Source of the DNA: Myxococcales bacterium
GTDB lineage: Bacteria > Myxococcota > Myxococcia > Myxococcales > Anaeromyxobacteraceae
Direction of reading: 5' to 3'
Assembly (NCBI GenBank): GCA_021806645.1
Contig: JAJZQX010000005.1
Coordinates: 246,345-310,344 of the forward strand
Length of the DNA stretch: 64,000 nt
Shown: positions 9,544-17,940 of the stretch, piece by piece
How the letters are laid out: every line of letters begins with the position of its first letter
Position numbering within the stretch: the first letter of the stretch is position 1
Notes under the pieces: generated by a model
Told to the model about the DNA's origin: nothing
What the model saw: the letters and a program-made list of their open reading frames with translations, nothing else
The model's database searches: none
Translations under genes and position numbers: made by a program

Positions 9544-10854
9544 CTAGTATGTGACCACGCCCCGCAGCCAGGCCTCGTGCTTGGAGTACTTCCAGCCGGG
9601 TGGCGCGTCGGCGGCGTCGGTGGTGCGGTCGGTGTACTGGTAGGCCAGCTCCAGCATCAGCCAGCGCGTCAGGTCGGCCTGCAGCGAGGGCCTCGCGGTG
9701 ATGACGTTCGAGCTGGTCTTGGCCGCGTCGCGGTAGGTGAGGAGCGCCCAGTCCACGAAGACCGCGGCGCTGAGGACGCTGTTGAGCTTGCTCTTACCTT
9801 CCAGCGACACCCGGGTGATGGTGTAGAGCGCCCAGGTGGTGCCGGGGTCGAAGCCGAGGTCGTGGTTCCAGGTCAGCTTGAGGTTCGAGAGGCTGGAGGG
9901 GATCCACTCCGCCGAGACCAGGGCCAGCCAGGTGCCGAACCGGGAGAGGTCGGCCTGCGGGACGGCACCGGGGTCGAGCGTCAGCCCGAGCGTGGTGCCG
10001 TAGCCGCCCTTGAGGGTGGCGGCCAGGTGCGTGGTGACCAGCCCGGTGACCCCAGCCTGCGCACGCATCCCGGTCCCCGCGATCGAGTAGAGCGCGCTGT
10101 TGGGAACCCGGTCGAACCAGGAGAGGTCGAGGAGCGCGGCGGTCTTGGGGAGGAACTTCCAGTTCACGCCCAGGCTGGCGCCGAGGTTGCTGTAGCCGAG
10201 CTTGGAGAGGTAGATCGAGTCGCAGTACGGGTTGACGGTGGAGCTGCTGCAGATCTGCCCCGACTTGAACGCCTCGAAGGACTCGAGGGCCCAGTCACCG
10301 CCAACGCTCACCGTCAAGGCCCCGCCGCCCGGCCGCCACGGCACGCTCAGCGACAGGTCGTTGTAGTTGGAGATGATGCCCGCGGCGATCGAGTAGACGG
10401 CGGGCCGGTTGCTGCGGGCGAACCTCTCGTCGATCTCGAGCCCGAGCTGGCCCCTGCGGTTGAAGCCGACGCCGAGTGAGACGGTGGCGAACAGGTTGGA
10501 CAGGTCCTTGGAGGACACGACCTTGGACGGCGAGTCCTGCAGTCCGAAGTACTGCGCCCAGTCGAGCATGGCGCGCAGGTCCACTGCCACCGTGTCGCCC
10601 GGGACGTTGAGCAGGAGCCCGGGCCGCACGTGGAGGATCAGGTCGCCGCTGGTCTGCGCAGGCTGGTAGTAGGCGGCGACGTAGGAGTCGTAGCGCAGCT
10701 CCAGCTCGACGAAAGGGTGGAGCCGTCCCTCGGCGCCGCCGACGCGGATGCCATTGCCGAACGAGGCCTGTGCGGGCAACGCCGCCATGAGCAGCGCCGC
10801 CGTCATCAGTCTTCCAGCCACCCGGTTCATTCCCACGTGCCCCCTGGGGTCCAA
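9544..10854 (-). CDS. outer-membrane beta-barrel, probable polysaccharide exit pore
   Basis: 436 aa with an N-terminal signal peptide ending near ALPAQA. The rest alternates polar and hydrophobic residues in strands with many Tyr and Trp (for example [18 protein letters not shown] and [14 protein letters not shown]) and ends in an aromatic VVTY, the C-terminal signature for insertion by the BAM complex. Length and position next to a truncated Wza-like protein match the Wzp-type porins that pair with OPX proteins in Myxococcus. The family assignment is by architecture and context; no sequence comparison was possible. Gaps to its neighbours are 26 and 32 bases, so co-transcription is likely. 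Confidence 0.75.
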   Translation of the reverse strand: MDPRGHVGMNRVAGRLMTAALLMAALPAQASFGNGIRVGGAEGRLHPFVELELRYDSYVAAYYQPAQTSGDLILHVRPGLLLNVPGDTVAVDLRAMLDWAQYFGLQDSPSKVVSSKDLSNLFATVSLGVGFNRRGQLGLEIDERFARSNRPAVYSIAAGIISNYNDLSLSVPWRPGGGALTVSVGGDWALESFEAFKSGQICSSSTVNPYCDSIYLSKLGYSNLGASLGVNWKFLPKTAALLDLSWFDRVPNSALYSIAGTGMRAQAGVTGLVTTHLAATLKGGYGTTLGLTLDPGAVPQADLSRFGTWLALVSAEWIPSSLSNLKLTWNHDLGFDPGTTWALYTITRVSLEGKSKLNSVLSAAVFVDWALLTYRDAAKTSSNVITARPSLQADLTRWLMLELAYQYTDRTTDAADAPPGWKYSKHEAWLRGVVTY

Positions 10855-10886
10855 TTAGCGGTCGTCGATGCGGCGCGTGGCGCCGA

Positions 10887-11441
10887 CTAGAATGGGCTGG
10901 CGTTCGGCGGTCGCAGCACCACCGGCCCCGCCGGCGGTGGCGCCGGCCTGTACCGGCCCGAGGTATCCGGCTCCGGCTGGCCGACCGGCTGCTGGACCTC
11001 GACCGTGGTCTTCTCGTCCACGATGTAGGCCAGCTGCCCGATGCACTGCTGGGCCTCGTTGCCCAGGACGTCGATCTTGGTCCTGGCGATGCCGATCTTG
11101 GCGAACTCGGTGTTCCCGGACGGATCGCCGTTGGCGACCGCGACCTTCAACGCCGTCTCCGACTGCTCCGCCACCTTGAGCAACCCCTTGATCTGCGCCA
11201 GCTTCTCGTTGACGCAGTTCAGCTTCACCACGTCCTTCTCGTTGCGCGCGTCCTCGACTCGCGAGGAGACCTGGCCCAGTGAAGCGCGCATGGCGTGGAC
11301 GGCGTCGGCGGCCCGCTTCAGCCTCTCGCTGTCGCTCACCGCATCGCTCTTGCCCGCCGGGGTCCGCATCGGCCCCTGGGCCAAGGCCGGCGTGAAGATC
11401 ACCACACCGCAGATCGCGGTCAAGCTCATGACTCGGTTCAC
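10887..11441 (-). CDS. exported helical protein of unknown function
   Basis: 184 aa from a GTG with GGGAG placed 5-6 bases upstream; an internal ATG 12 bases on is the alternative start. A signal peptide ends near TPALA. The body (about 40-140) is predicted helical with heptad-like spacing (LKRAADAVHAMRASLGQV) and contains two Cys residues (in KLNCVNEK and QQCIGQL) that could form a disulfide. The tail is Pro-rich. I do not recognise a named domain. It sits between the 1,542-aa surface protein and the export porin, in the same orientation, so it may be a periplasmic accessory of the export or gliding-type apparatus. Confidence 0.75.
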   Translation of the reverse strand: MNRVMSLTAICGVVIFTPALAQGPMRTPAGKSDAVSDSERLKRAADAVHAMRASLGQVSSRVEDARNEKDVVKLNCVNEKLAQIKGLLKVAEQSETALKVAVANGDPSGNTEFAKIGIARTKIDVLGNEAQQCIGQLAYIVDEKTTVEVQQPVGQPEPDTSGRYRPAPPPAGPVVLRPPNASPF

Positions 11442-11541
11442 GGGAACTCCCACGCAATCTGCAAGATCGGAAAACAGTTCTGGATAATAGGCCCACCCAC
11501 GCGGAGCGTCAACGCACGATCCTCGATGGCGAGTCCCTTTG

Positions 11542-14500
11542 TCAGGGTACCCCAATCGGGGCCTCTTCGCTGCCCGATTCAGGCCCGTCGAGATCGCCAT
11601 CCGTTGGGACCACGATGCAGCGCCAGCGGTCACCGGCGCGCAGCATCCGGACCGGCACCTCCTCGGAAGTCTCCGAGAATGGCTGTGGGATCCCGTTCCG
11701 CTGCCAGCGATAGCGGTAGCGGACCGGGTCGCCGTCGGGGTCCACGCTCCTCGAGGTGACCTCGCAGCGGATCGCCTGTCCCACCAGCGGGGTCCCTGGC
11801 GCCAGCGCCGCTCGCGCCGGGCCCGGCGGGGAGTTGCTGATGACCCGCTCCGCATGCGCCGGTGGACCCTTGGCCGTCCCGTCGCCCGGCGTCGCGGCGC
11901 ACTTGAACCGGTCACGGTTGGTGGTCACCATCGGCGGCAGCTTGCCCGACCCGGACGTCCCCGGCAGCGGCTTGCCGTTGCGCCACCAGGCGAAGGTGTA
12001 GGTCACCTCGTCGCCATCCGGATCGATCGACGGGACGCTCACGCGGCAGGTGAGCTCGTCCCGGGTGTGGGCCACCTCCGGCTCGATCACCACCCGCGGC
12101 GCGCCCGGCGGGCTGTTCCGCACCTTCACCTCCGCCGACGCGCGCGGGCCCTCCGAGACCCCGTCCGAAGTCCACGCCTCGCAGCGCCACCGCTCCCCGC
12201 GCCGGATCACGCCCTCGGGCAGGACCGGCCGCCCCTCGGCCAGGGGCGCCGGCGTGTCGTCGCGACTCCATCGGTACCCGACGGTGATCGGCTCCTGGTC
12301 GGCGTCGCGCTCCGGCACCACCGCCTCGCAGCTGAGCGAGACGCCCGTGGACGGGGCCGCTGGCCGCAGGGTCACCGCCGGCCGGGGTGGGACCGTGTTG
12401 GCCACGGTGGTGGTGAGCAGCAGCGGCTCCCCGGCCTCGTCACCGTCGAACGCCGCCACCTCCACGCGCCACACCTCGCCGCGCCGGAGCGACCTGGGCG
12501 GCAGGGAGGCCCCCTCCAGCGCGAACGGCAGGCCGTCCCTCGACCAGCGGTAGCGGTAGGTGATGGGGTCGCCGTCCAGGTCGGTGGCCGCCTTCCGGAG
12601 CTTGACGGTGAGGCCGGAGAGCGCGGTCGGCGTGGCCGGCTCGAGCACCGCCACGGGGACGGTGGGCGGCGTGTTGCGCCCGGCGCAGCCGGCCACCATC
12701 GACGGGCCGGGGAGTTCGCCGTCCCAGGGGGTCACCTGGACACGGACCACGTCCCGCTTCTTGAGCGGGACGCCGAGCCGCGCCTGCCGCTCCCGCGGCA
12801 GGACCGAGCCGTCGAGGCTCCACTCGTACCTGTAGGTGACGGCGTCGCCGTCGGGATCGGCGGAGGGCCGCGTGATCCTGACCTCGGGGACGGTGCCCGA
12901 GGGAACCGGTCCATCGCAGAGGGCCACCGCCACCGGCCCGGGCGCGGTGTCGGCGATCACCACCTCGGCCCGGACCGGCGGGCTCGCCGCCTGGCCGTCG
13001 AGCGCCGCCACCTCCACGGCCCACCGCTCGCCCTTCTTCGGCACGCCGCGCGGGATCCGGGCCTGGTCCGCCGGCGCCTCGTGGCGGACCCCGTTGCGGG
13101 TCCAGGTGAAGCGGTAGGCGACCTGATCCCCGTCGGGGTCGGGGCGCTGCTTCAGCTGCAGCGAGAGCCCGTCGGCGGTGCGCGGCCGCGCCGGCGAGAA
13201 GGCGATCTCCGGCGGCGGCGGCGGGCTGTTGACCACCTCCGCCCTGGCCCGGCCGGACGCGCCGTGGACCTCGCCGTCGAAGGCCTGGACCTCCACCTCC
13301 CAGCGCTGCCCCCGGGCCAGCAGGTCGGGCGGCGCCTCGTTGACGTCGGTCCAGCCCGCCTCCTGCTTGCCGTCACCACCCGGCGGCTGGATCGGCGAGC
13401 CGTCTCGCAGCCAGCGATAGCGGTAGGTGACCCCGTCGCCGTCGGGATCGTTGGCAGGCCCCTGGATGACGGCGCGGAGCGGCTCGCCGGCGGTCGGGCT
13501 GGCCGGGCCGAAGACCACCTTGGGCGCGCCGGGCGGCGCGTTCTCCACCAGCACCTCGTCGGTGGCGGGCACGCCCGACTCGATCCCGTCGCTCGGCGTC
13601 ACGATCACCCGCACCCGCTCGTGCTTGCGGAAGTCCCGCGGCGCCAGCGTCCCGGTGCCCGACGTGGCCGGCTTGCCCTCGCGGGTCCAGGCGACGTCGA
13701 GCTTGACCGGATCGCCGTCGGCGTCGCGGGCCGGCGCGGTCACCACCAGCTTCAAGGCGTCGCCGCCCCTGGGGTGGCGGGGCTCGATGGCGACGCGTGG
13801 CGGCTCCGGCGGGGTGTTGACGGCCGTGACCCCGGCCGTGGCCTTCGGCCCCTTCTCCTCGCCGTCGAAGGCCTGCACGGTGACCTCGAGCCGATCGCCG
13901 CGCCGCACCTGCGTGCCCGGCACCTCGCGCGGATCGCCCGGCACCGGCAGCGGCTGGCCGTTCCTGGTCCAGGTGAAGGTGTAGGCCAGCGAATCGGCGT
14001 CGGCGTCCCCGGCCGGCGCGGCCAGGACGGCCCGCAGCGCTTCGCCCTGGCGCGGGCGGGCCGGGAGGATCTCGACCTTGGGTGAACCGGGTGGCGAGTT
14101 GCGGACCTCCGCCTCGGCGGCGGCGGGCGGCCCCTCCAGCTCGCCGTCGAAGGCCCGCACCTCCACCCTGGCTCGCTGGTGCTTGCGGAGCAGCGAGGCC
14201 GGGACCTCGGCCGCCGACAGGGGCAGCGGCAGCGGCTGGCCCTGGAGCGTCCAGCGGTACCGGTAGACCAGCCGGTCGCCGTCGACGTCGGTGGCCGGCT
14301 TCACGATCTGCGCGCCCAGCGCGTCGATGCGGCGCGGCGCGGCCGGTTCGAGCGCGGCCACCAGCGGGCCGGGCCTGGCGTTGGCCACCCGCCCCTCGGC
14401 CAGCGCCGGTGCCGAGCCGAGTTCCCCGTCGCTGGCGACCACCCGGGCGGTGAGCAGCAGCCCCTTCCGCAGCCGGTCGCCGGGGAAGCTCTCGCCGGCC

Positions 14501-16170
14501 ACCCCGGTCTCGAGCCCGTCGAGCAGCCACTCGATCCGGTAGGTGACGGCGTCGCCATCGGCGTCCACCGACGGGGTCGCGATGACGGCCTTGACCGCCG
14601 TGCCCCGCTCCGGCACGGGCGGCTGCAGCCTGGCCACGGGCGGACTTGGCGCGGTGTCGAGGATGCGGATCTCCGCGCTCTCCGACGGCAGCGTGCTTTG
14701 GGCCGCGGCCAGGGAGAAGCGCCAGCGCTCGCCGCGCCGGGCGGTCCCGGGCGGCAGCCTGGACCGCCCCTCCAGCCCGGGGACGGGCTTGCCGTTTCGC
14801 AGCCACTCGAGGCGAGGCGCCGGGACGGCCTGGTTGGGCCCGGCGTCGAGCCAGGTGGCGCGCCAGGCGGCCTGCAGCGCATCGGCCAGCCGCGGCGCCT
14901 CCGGCGTGAGCTTGAGATCCTTGTAGGAGGGCGGGTTGGGGCCGTAGCGTCCACCGCGAGCGGCGTCGCGAGCCGGCCCCGGCCACGGGACCGCCACGGC
15001 CGCCGTTCCGCCGCGCGCCGCGCGCAGGCCGTGCAGGCGCCCGAGCGGCGTGCCGACGAAGATGGCCAGCGCCCCGTCGCCGGTGAGATCGAAGAGGAGC
15101 GGCGAGGCGGCCACGTCCGACTCCCCCAGCGACGCCGGGAAGCCGGCCAGGCTCCGCCCCTCGCCGTTGACGACGGCCACGGCGCCGTCGGCCGCCGCCA
15201 CCACCGCCTCGAGCGCGCCGTCCCGGTCCACGTCGCCAACCGCCGGCCCGGCGAAGAGACGCGGCCCGACCCGCACCGGGAAGCCCTTCAAGGCCTTGCC
15301 GGTCCGATCGACGGCATGGAGAAAGCCGTCGGCCGAGGCGAAGACCACGTCGAGCCGGCGGTCGCCGTCCAGGTCGGCGACCGCCGGGGCCTCGTAGATC
15401 CGGTAGCCGGCCGCCACCGGGAAACCCGGCAAGGCCACGCCCTTCCCGTCCACCGCGTGGAGCTTGAAGTCCTGGCTGCCGACCATGAGGTCCATCAGCC
15501 CGTCGTCGTCGAGGTCGGCGAAGGCCGGCGCGCCCGTGACCGCGAAGGCGGTGGCGAGCGGGAACCCGGGCCTCGCCTTGCCGGCGGTGGAGACCACCTG
15601 GACCTTGCCGTCCTCGGTGCCCCAGGCCAGCGACGGCCCGCCGGCGAAGAGGCTGCTGGAGACCGAGCTGGTGACGGCCGCCCGGCCCCCCTGGATCGGG
15701 AAGCCCCGGGCCGGGACGCCGTGGCGCTTGAAGGCGTGGACGCGCCCCCTCTCGTCGCCCACCACCAGCTCCGGCTTGCCGTCTCCGTCCACGTCGGCGA
15801 AGGAGGCGCCGGCCTTGGCCCGTGCTCCCAGCGACACCGGGAAGCCCGCCGCCACGCCTCCACCGCTCCAGAGGTAAACCTTGCCCGACACGGTCACCAC
15901 CGCGATGGCGGGGCGGCGGCTGCCGTCGAGATCGGCCGCCGCCGGCGCGCCGGCCAGGGGCTCGCCCCCCGGGATGAGGAAGGGGAAGCCGCTCACCGTC
16001 CCGCCGTCGGCGCGGAAGGCGTTGACCCGGTCGCCGGCCGAGACCACCACCACCGGCGTGCCGTCGAAGCTCACCCCGATGGCGGACTGCGAGATCCGGC
16101 CCCCCGCCTCCACCGGGAAGTTGGAGAGCGCACCCGCGCCGAGCGTGAGGGACAGGAGGAGGTGGAGCAT
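11542..16170 (-). CDS. giant secreted protein: FG-GAP/VCBS propeller plus 11 tandem Ig-like repeats
   Basis: 1,542 aa with a signal peptide. Residues about 15-400 hold FG-GAP/VCBS-type blades (FADVDGDGKPELVVGD, FADLDDDGLMDLMVGS, VADLDGDRRLDVVFAS), calcium-binding loops of a beta-propeller as in integrin alpha chains. After a linker, residues about 505-1540 hold 11 tandem units of about 92 residues. Each unit has an N/S-PPG-P start, a D-DGD--TYRYRW block, a W-RNG-P-- strand and a closing --DGE--GP block, and reads like an Ig/PKD-type bead. A degenerate half-unit precedes them. It lies 90 bases after the GltG-like gene, same strand. The likely role is a long surface fibre or adhesin; no anchor motif is visible at the C-terminus. 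Confidence 0.85.
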   Translation of the reverse strand: MLHLLLSLTLGAGALSNFPVEAGGRISQSAIGVSFDGTPVVVVSAGDRVNAFRADGGTVSGFPFLIPGGEPLAGAPAAADLDGSRRPAIAVVTVSGKVYLWSGGGVAAGFPVSLGARAKAGASFADVDGDGKPELVVGDERGRVHAFKRHGVPARGFPIQGGRAAVTSSVSSSLFAGGPSLAWGTEDGKVQVVSTAGKARPGFPLATAFAVTGAPAFADLDDDGLMDLMVGSQDFKLHAVDGKGVALPGFPVAAGYRIYEAPAVADLDGDRRLDVVFASADGFLHAVDRTGKALKGFPVRVGPRLFAGPAVGDVDRDGALEAVVAAADGAVAVVNGEGRSLAGFPASLGESDVAASPLLFDLTGDGALAIFVGTPLGRLHGLRAARGGTAAVAVPWPGPARDAARGGRYGPNPPSYKDLKLTPEAPRLADALQAAWRATWLDAGPNQAVPAPRLEWLRNGKPVPGLEGRSRLPPGTARRGERWRFSLAAAQSTLPSESAEIRILDTAPSPPVARLQPPVPERGTAVKAVIATPSVDADGDAVTYRIEWLLDGLETGVAGESFPGDRLRKGLLLTARVVASDGELGSAPALAEGRVANARPGPLVAALEPAAPRRIDALGAQIVKPATDVDGDRLVYRYRWTLQGQPLPLPLSAAEVPASLLRKHQRARVEVRAFDGELEGPPAAAEAEVRNSPPGSPKVEILPARPRQGEALRAVLAAPAGDADADSLAYTFTWTRNGQPLPVPGDPREVPGTQVRRGDRLEVTVQAFDGEEKGPKATAGVTAVNTPPEPPRVAIEPRHPRGGDALKLVVTAPARDADGDPVKLDVAWTREGKPATSGTGTLAPRDFRKHERVRVIVTPSDGIESGVPATDEVLVENAPPGAPKVVFGPASPTAGEPLRAVIQGPANDPDGDGVTYRYRWLRDGSPIQPPGGDGKQEAGWTDVNEAPPDLLARGQRWEVEVQAFDGEVHGASGRARAEVVNSPPPPPEIAFSPARPRTADGLSLQLKQRPDPDGDQVAYRFTWTRNGVRHEAPADQARIPRGVPKKGERWAVEVAALDGQAASPPVRAEVVIADTAPGPVAVALCDGPVPSGTVPEVRITRPSADPDGDAVTYRYEWSLDGSVLPRERQARLGVPLKKRDVVRVQVTPWDGELPGPSMVAGCAGRNTPPTVPVAVLEPATPTALSGLTVKLRKAATDLDGDPITYRYRWSRDGLPFALEGASLPPRSLRRGEVWRVEVAAFDGDEAGEPLLLTTTVANTVPPRPAVTLRPAAPSTGVSLSCEAVVPERDADQEPITVGYRWSRDDTPAPLAEGRPVLPEGVIRRGERWRCEAWTSDGVSEGPRASAEVKVRNSPPGAPRVVIEPEVAHTRDELTCRVSVPSIDPDGDEVTYTFAWWRNGKPLPGTSGSGKLPPMVTTNRDRFKCAATPGDGTAKGPPAHAERVISNSPPGPARAALAPGTPLVGQAIRCEVTSRSVDPDGDPVRYRYRWQRNGIPQPFSETSEEVPVRMLRAGDRWRCIVVPTDGDLDGPESGSEEAPIGVP

Positions 16171-16260
16171 GTGGGAAACCCTGGTGGCGACCGCCCGCGG
16201 AGCAGGTGACGACTTCGGAGAAGCAGGTGCGCCGCCGGCGGGTCGCCGGGACGCGGCCGG

Positions 16261-17613
16261 TCAGTTGGACGGCGTGAAGAGGAAGGGATACTCGACCGTG
16301 ACCGGTCCGCCGGGCCGGAACGGCGTCCGCCAGCCGCGCATGGTGTTCATGATGCAGGACGCCACCTCGGGCGAGCTCAGCGAGCTCTGGGACGCGCTGA
16401 CGTCGGCCACGCCGCCGGTCTCCAGGATGGTGAAGCGGATCACCACCTTGCCCCTCAGGTTCGGGTTCCGCTTCAGGGCGTTCTCGTAACAGGCCTTGAT
16501 GAGCCCCATGCGCGCGCGCACGAAGCCCCCGAGCTTCCCCTGGTCGATGTCGCTCGAGTCGATCTCGGCCGCCTCGGTGGCCACCGTGCCGGTGACCTTG
16601 ACCTCGGTCTTGGTCCCGTAGGCGACGGCGCCGCCGCCGCTGGTGGCGAGATCGCCGATGCTGGCCGCCCCGCCCTGCCCGCCGCCCTTGCGCCCGCCGC
16701 CCGCGCCCGGGTCGCTGGTCACCGCCACGCCACCGGCGCCGGAGAGGGCCGTGGCCACGTCGGTCATCCCGCCGCCGGCGCCGAAGACGTCGGCCACCGC
16801 CCCGCCGCCGGAGCCAGAGCCGAGCGCGCCGAGCACCTTGAGCATGCCCTTCGACTGGACCGCCTTGGCCACCGCCGCGGATCGCGCCGCCTTGCGCGTC
16901 GCCGCCTGCTCGGAGGTCTCGGCCTTCTTGTCGGTCTTCTTGGCGTCGGCCTCGGACTTCTGCTCCTCGACCTTCTTCTCCTCCCCGGAGGCCCTGGGTT
17001 CCTCCTTCTTCTCGATCGGCGGCACCGGGAGCCTGTCGGGGATCAGCACCTTGGCGTAGCGGTCGGGGATCTCCTCGATGGTCACCTCGGGAGGCATCGG
17101 GGTGTTGGCGAGCGCCACGTAGAGGCCGCCATGGGTCAGGACGGAGATGGTGAGGATGGTGGCGAAGAGCCGATCCATGCTCTTGAAGTGGTTGGCGCGA
17201 GCGTTGGGCGGCAGCACCGGCCTCGGCGGCTCGGGAGGCGGCACCACGAACTGCCAGAGCAGCGTCACCTCGCCGAGGGTGAGCCGCCCCCGTTGGCCCT
17301 CGGTGATCGGGACGGCGTGCCCCTTCCCCTCCTTGCCGGCCTTCCCCTGCGCCACCAGCGCGGAGAGCTCGACGGAACCCCGATCGTCCTGCACCCGGCC
17401 GTCCATCCCCGCCTCGAAGCAGAGGTGGTAGGCGCCGCCGTGGACGGTGAAGGCCGTGAAGGTGTCGGGGAGGTCGGAGGCCGGGACCACGATGGTGTTC
17501 CGCGCCAGGGTCCCGACGGTGACCGGGTGGCGCGCGGAGAGGACGCGCTCCTCGACGATCTTGCCGCCCCGGATCACGCCGAGCCGAAGCACCTTGGACT
17601 GCGGAGCCGCCAT
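16261..17613 (-). CDS. GltG/NfsG-like FHA-TM-TonB energy-coupling protein
   Basis: 450 aa. Residues 1-122 form a beta-rich cytoplasmic domain resembling FHA. One membrane segment follows (about 148-168). A Lys/Glu/Pro-rich periplasmic stalk (175-240), a Gly-rich stretch (260-330) and a C-terminal TonB-like AgmX/PglI domain (about 360-448, with LIKACYENALKRNPNLRGKV and GWRTPF) complete it. This order of domains is that of M. xanthus GltG (PglI) and NfsG, which couple an inner-membrane AglRQS proton motor to the outer-membrane part of the gliding or spore-coat machinery. It follows the TPR proteins by 37 bases, as a GltG would. No AglRQS/TolQR-type motor gene is present in the window. Confidence 0.86.
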   Translation of the reverse strand: MAAPQSKVLRLGVIRGGKIVEERVLSARHPVTVGTLARNTIVVPASDLPDTFTAFTVHGGAYHLCFEAGMDGRVQDDRGSVELSALVAQGKAGKEGKGHAVPITEGQRGRLTLGEVTLLWQFVVPPPEPPRPVLPPNARANHFKSMDRLFATILTISVLTHGGLYVALANTPMPPEVTIEEIPDRYAKVLIPDRLPVPPIEKKEEPRASGEEKKVEEQKSEADAKKTDKKAETSEQAATRKAARSAAVAKAVQSKGMLKVLGALGSGSGGGAVADVFGAGGGMTDVATALSGAGGVAVTSDPGAGGGRKGGGQGGAASIGDLATSGGGAVAYGTKTEVKVTGTVATEAAEIDSSDIDQGKLGGFVRARMGLIKACYENALKRNPNLRGKVVIRFTILETGGVADVSASQSSLSSPEVASCIMNTMRGWRTPFRPGGPVTVEYPFLFTPSN

Positions 17614-17649
17614 CTCGCTTTCACCTGTCCCGTCGCCGCCGGGTTCCCA

Positions 17650-17940
17650 TCAAAACGGAGACCTCGTGACCGCTCTCGACACCTTGGGGAGGAACGGCTC
17701 GGAGCGGTCCAGCTCTCCGAGGTCCAGGTTGGCCCGCGGCATCAGGAACATCGCCTGGGGCTTCTGGATCCGGCCCTCGACCTTCATCTCCTCCAACCGC
17801 AGGATCTTCGACGGTGCGACCTTCCTGTTCTTGCCGGCCGCCCTGACGGCCGGCGGCGCCGCGTCGGCCCGCGCCGGTGCGGACGTCACGATGGTTAGCA
17901 TGGCGCCCGCGAGCGCCACAAGCGAACGGGTCCTCCTCAC
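17650..17940 (-). CDS. 96-aa exported peptide with EGRIQKPQ motif
   Basis: Starts at a GTG overlapping the upstream TPR stop by 4 bases (GTGA), so translation is almost certainly coupled. A signal peptide (to about SAPARA) is followed by a conserved-looking block LEEMKVEGRIQKPQAMFLMP and a short tail containing Arg, Pro and Phe. The gene is too short and too well placed to be a shadow frame: it fits exactly between two core components. I recall similar VEGRIQKPQ-type peptides beside other myxobacterial TonB-like genes, but cannot name a family with certainty. It could occupy the place of GltF/NfsF; that is inference from position only. Confidence 0.75.
   Translation of the reverse strand: MRRTRSLVALAGAMLTIVTSAPARADAAPPAVRAAGKNRKVAPSKILRLEEMKVEGRIQKPQAMFLMPRANLDLGELDRSEPFLPKVSRAVTRSPF

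Noticed and set aside
11539..16209. Long plus-strand open frames opposite the 1,542-aa gene
   Set aside because: Arg/Gly/Pro/Ala-rich shadow translations due to high third-position GC; no recognisable domain, whereas the minus strand has clear repeats.
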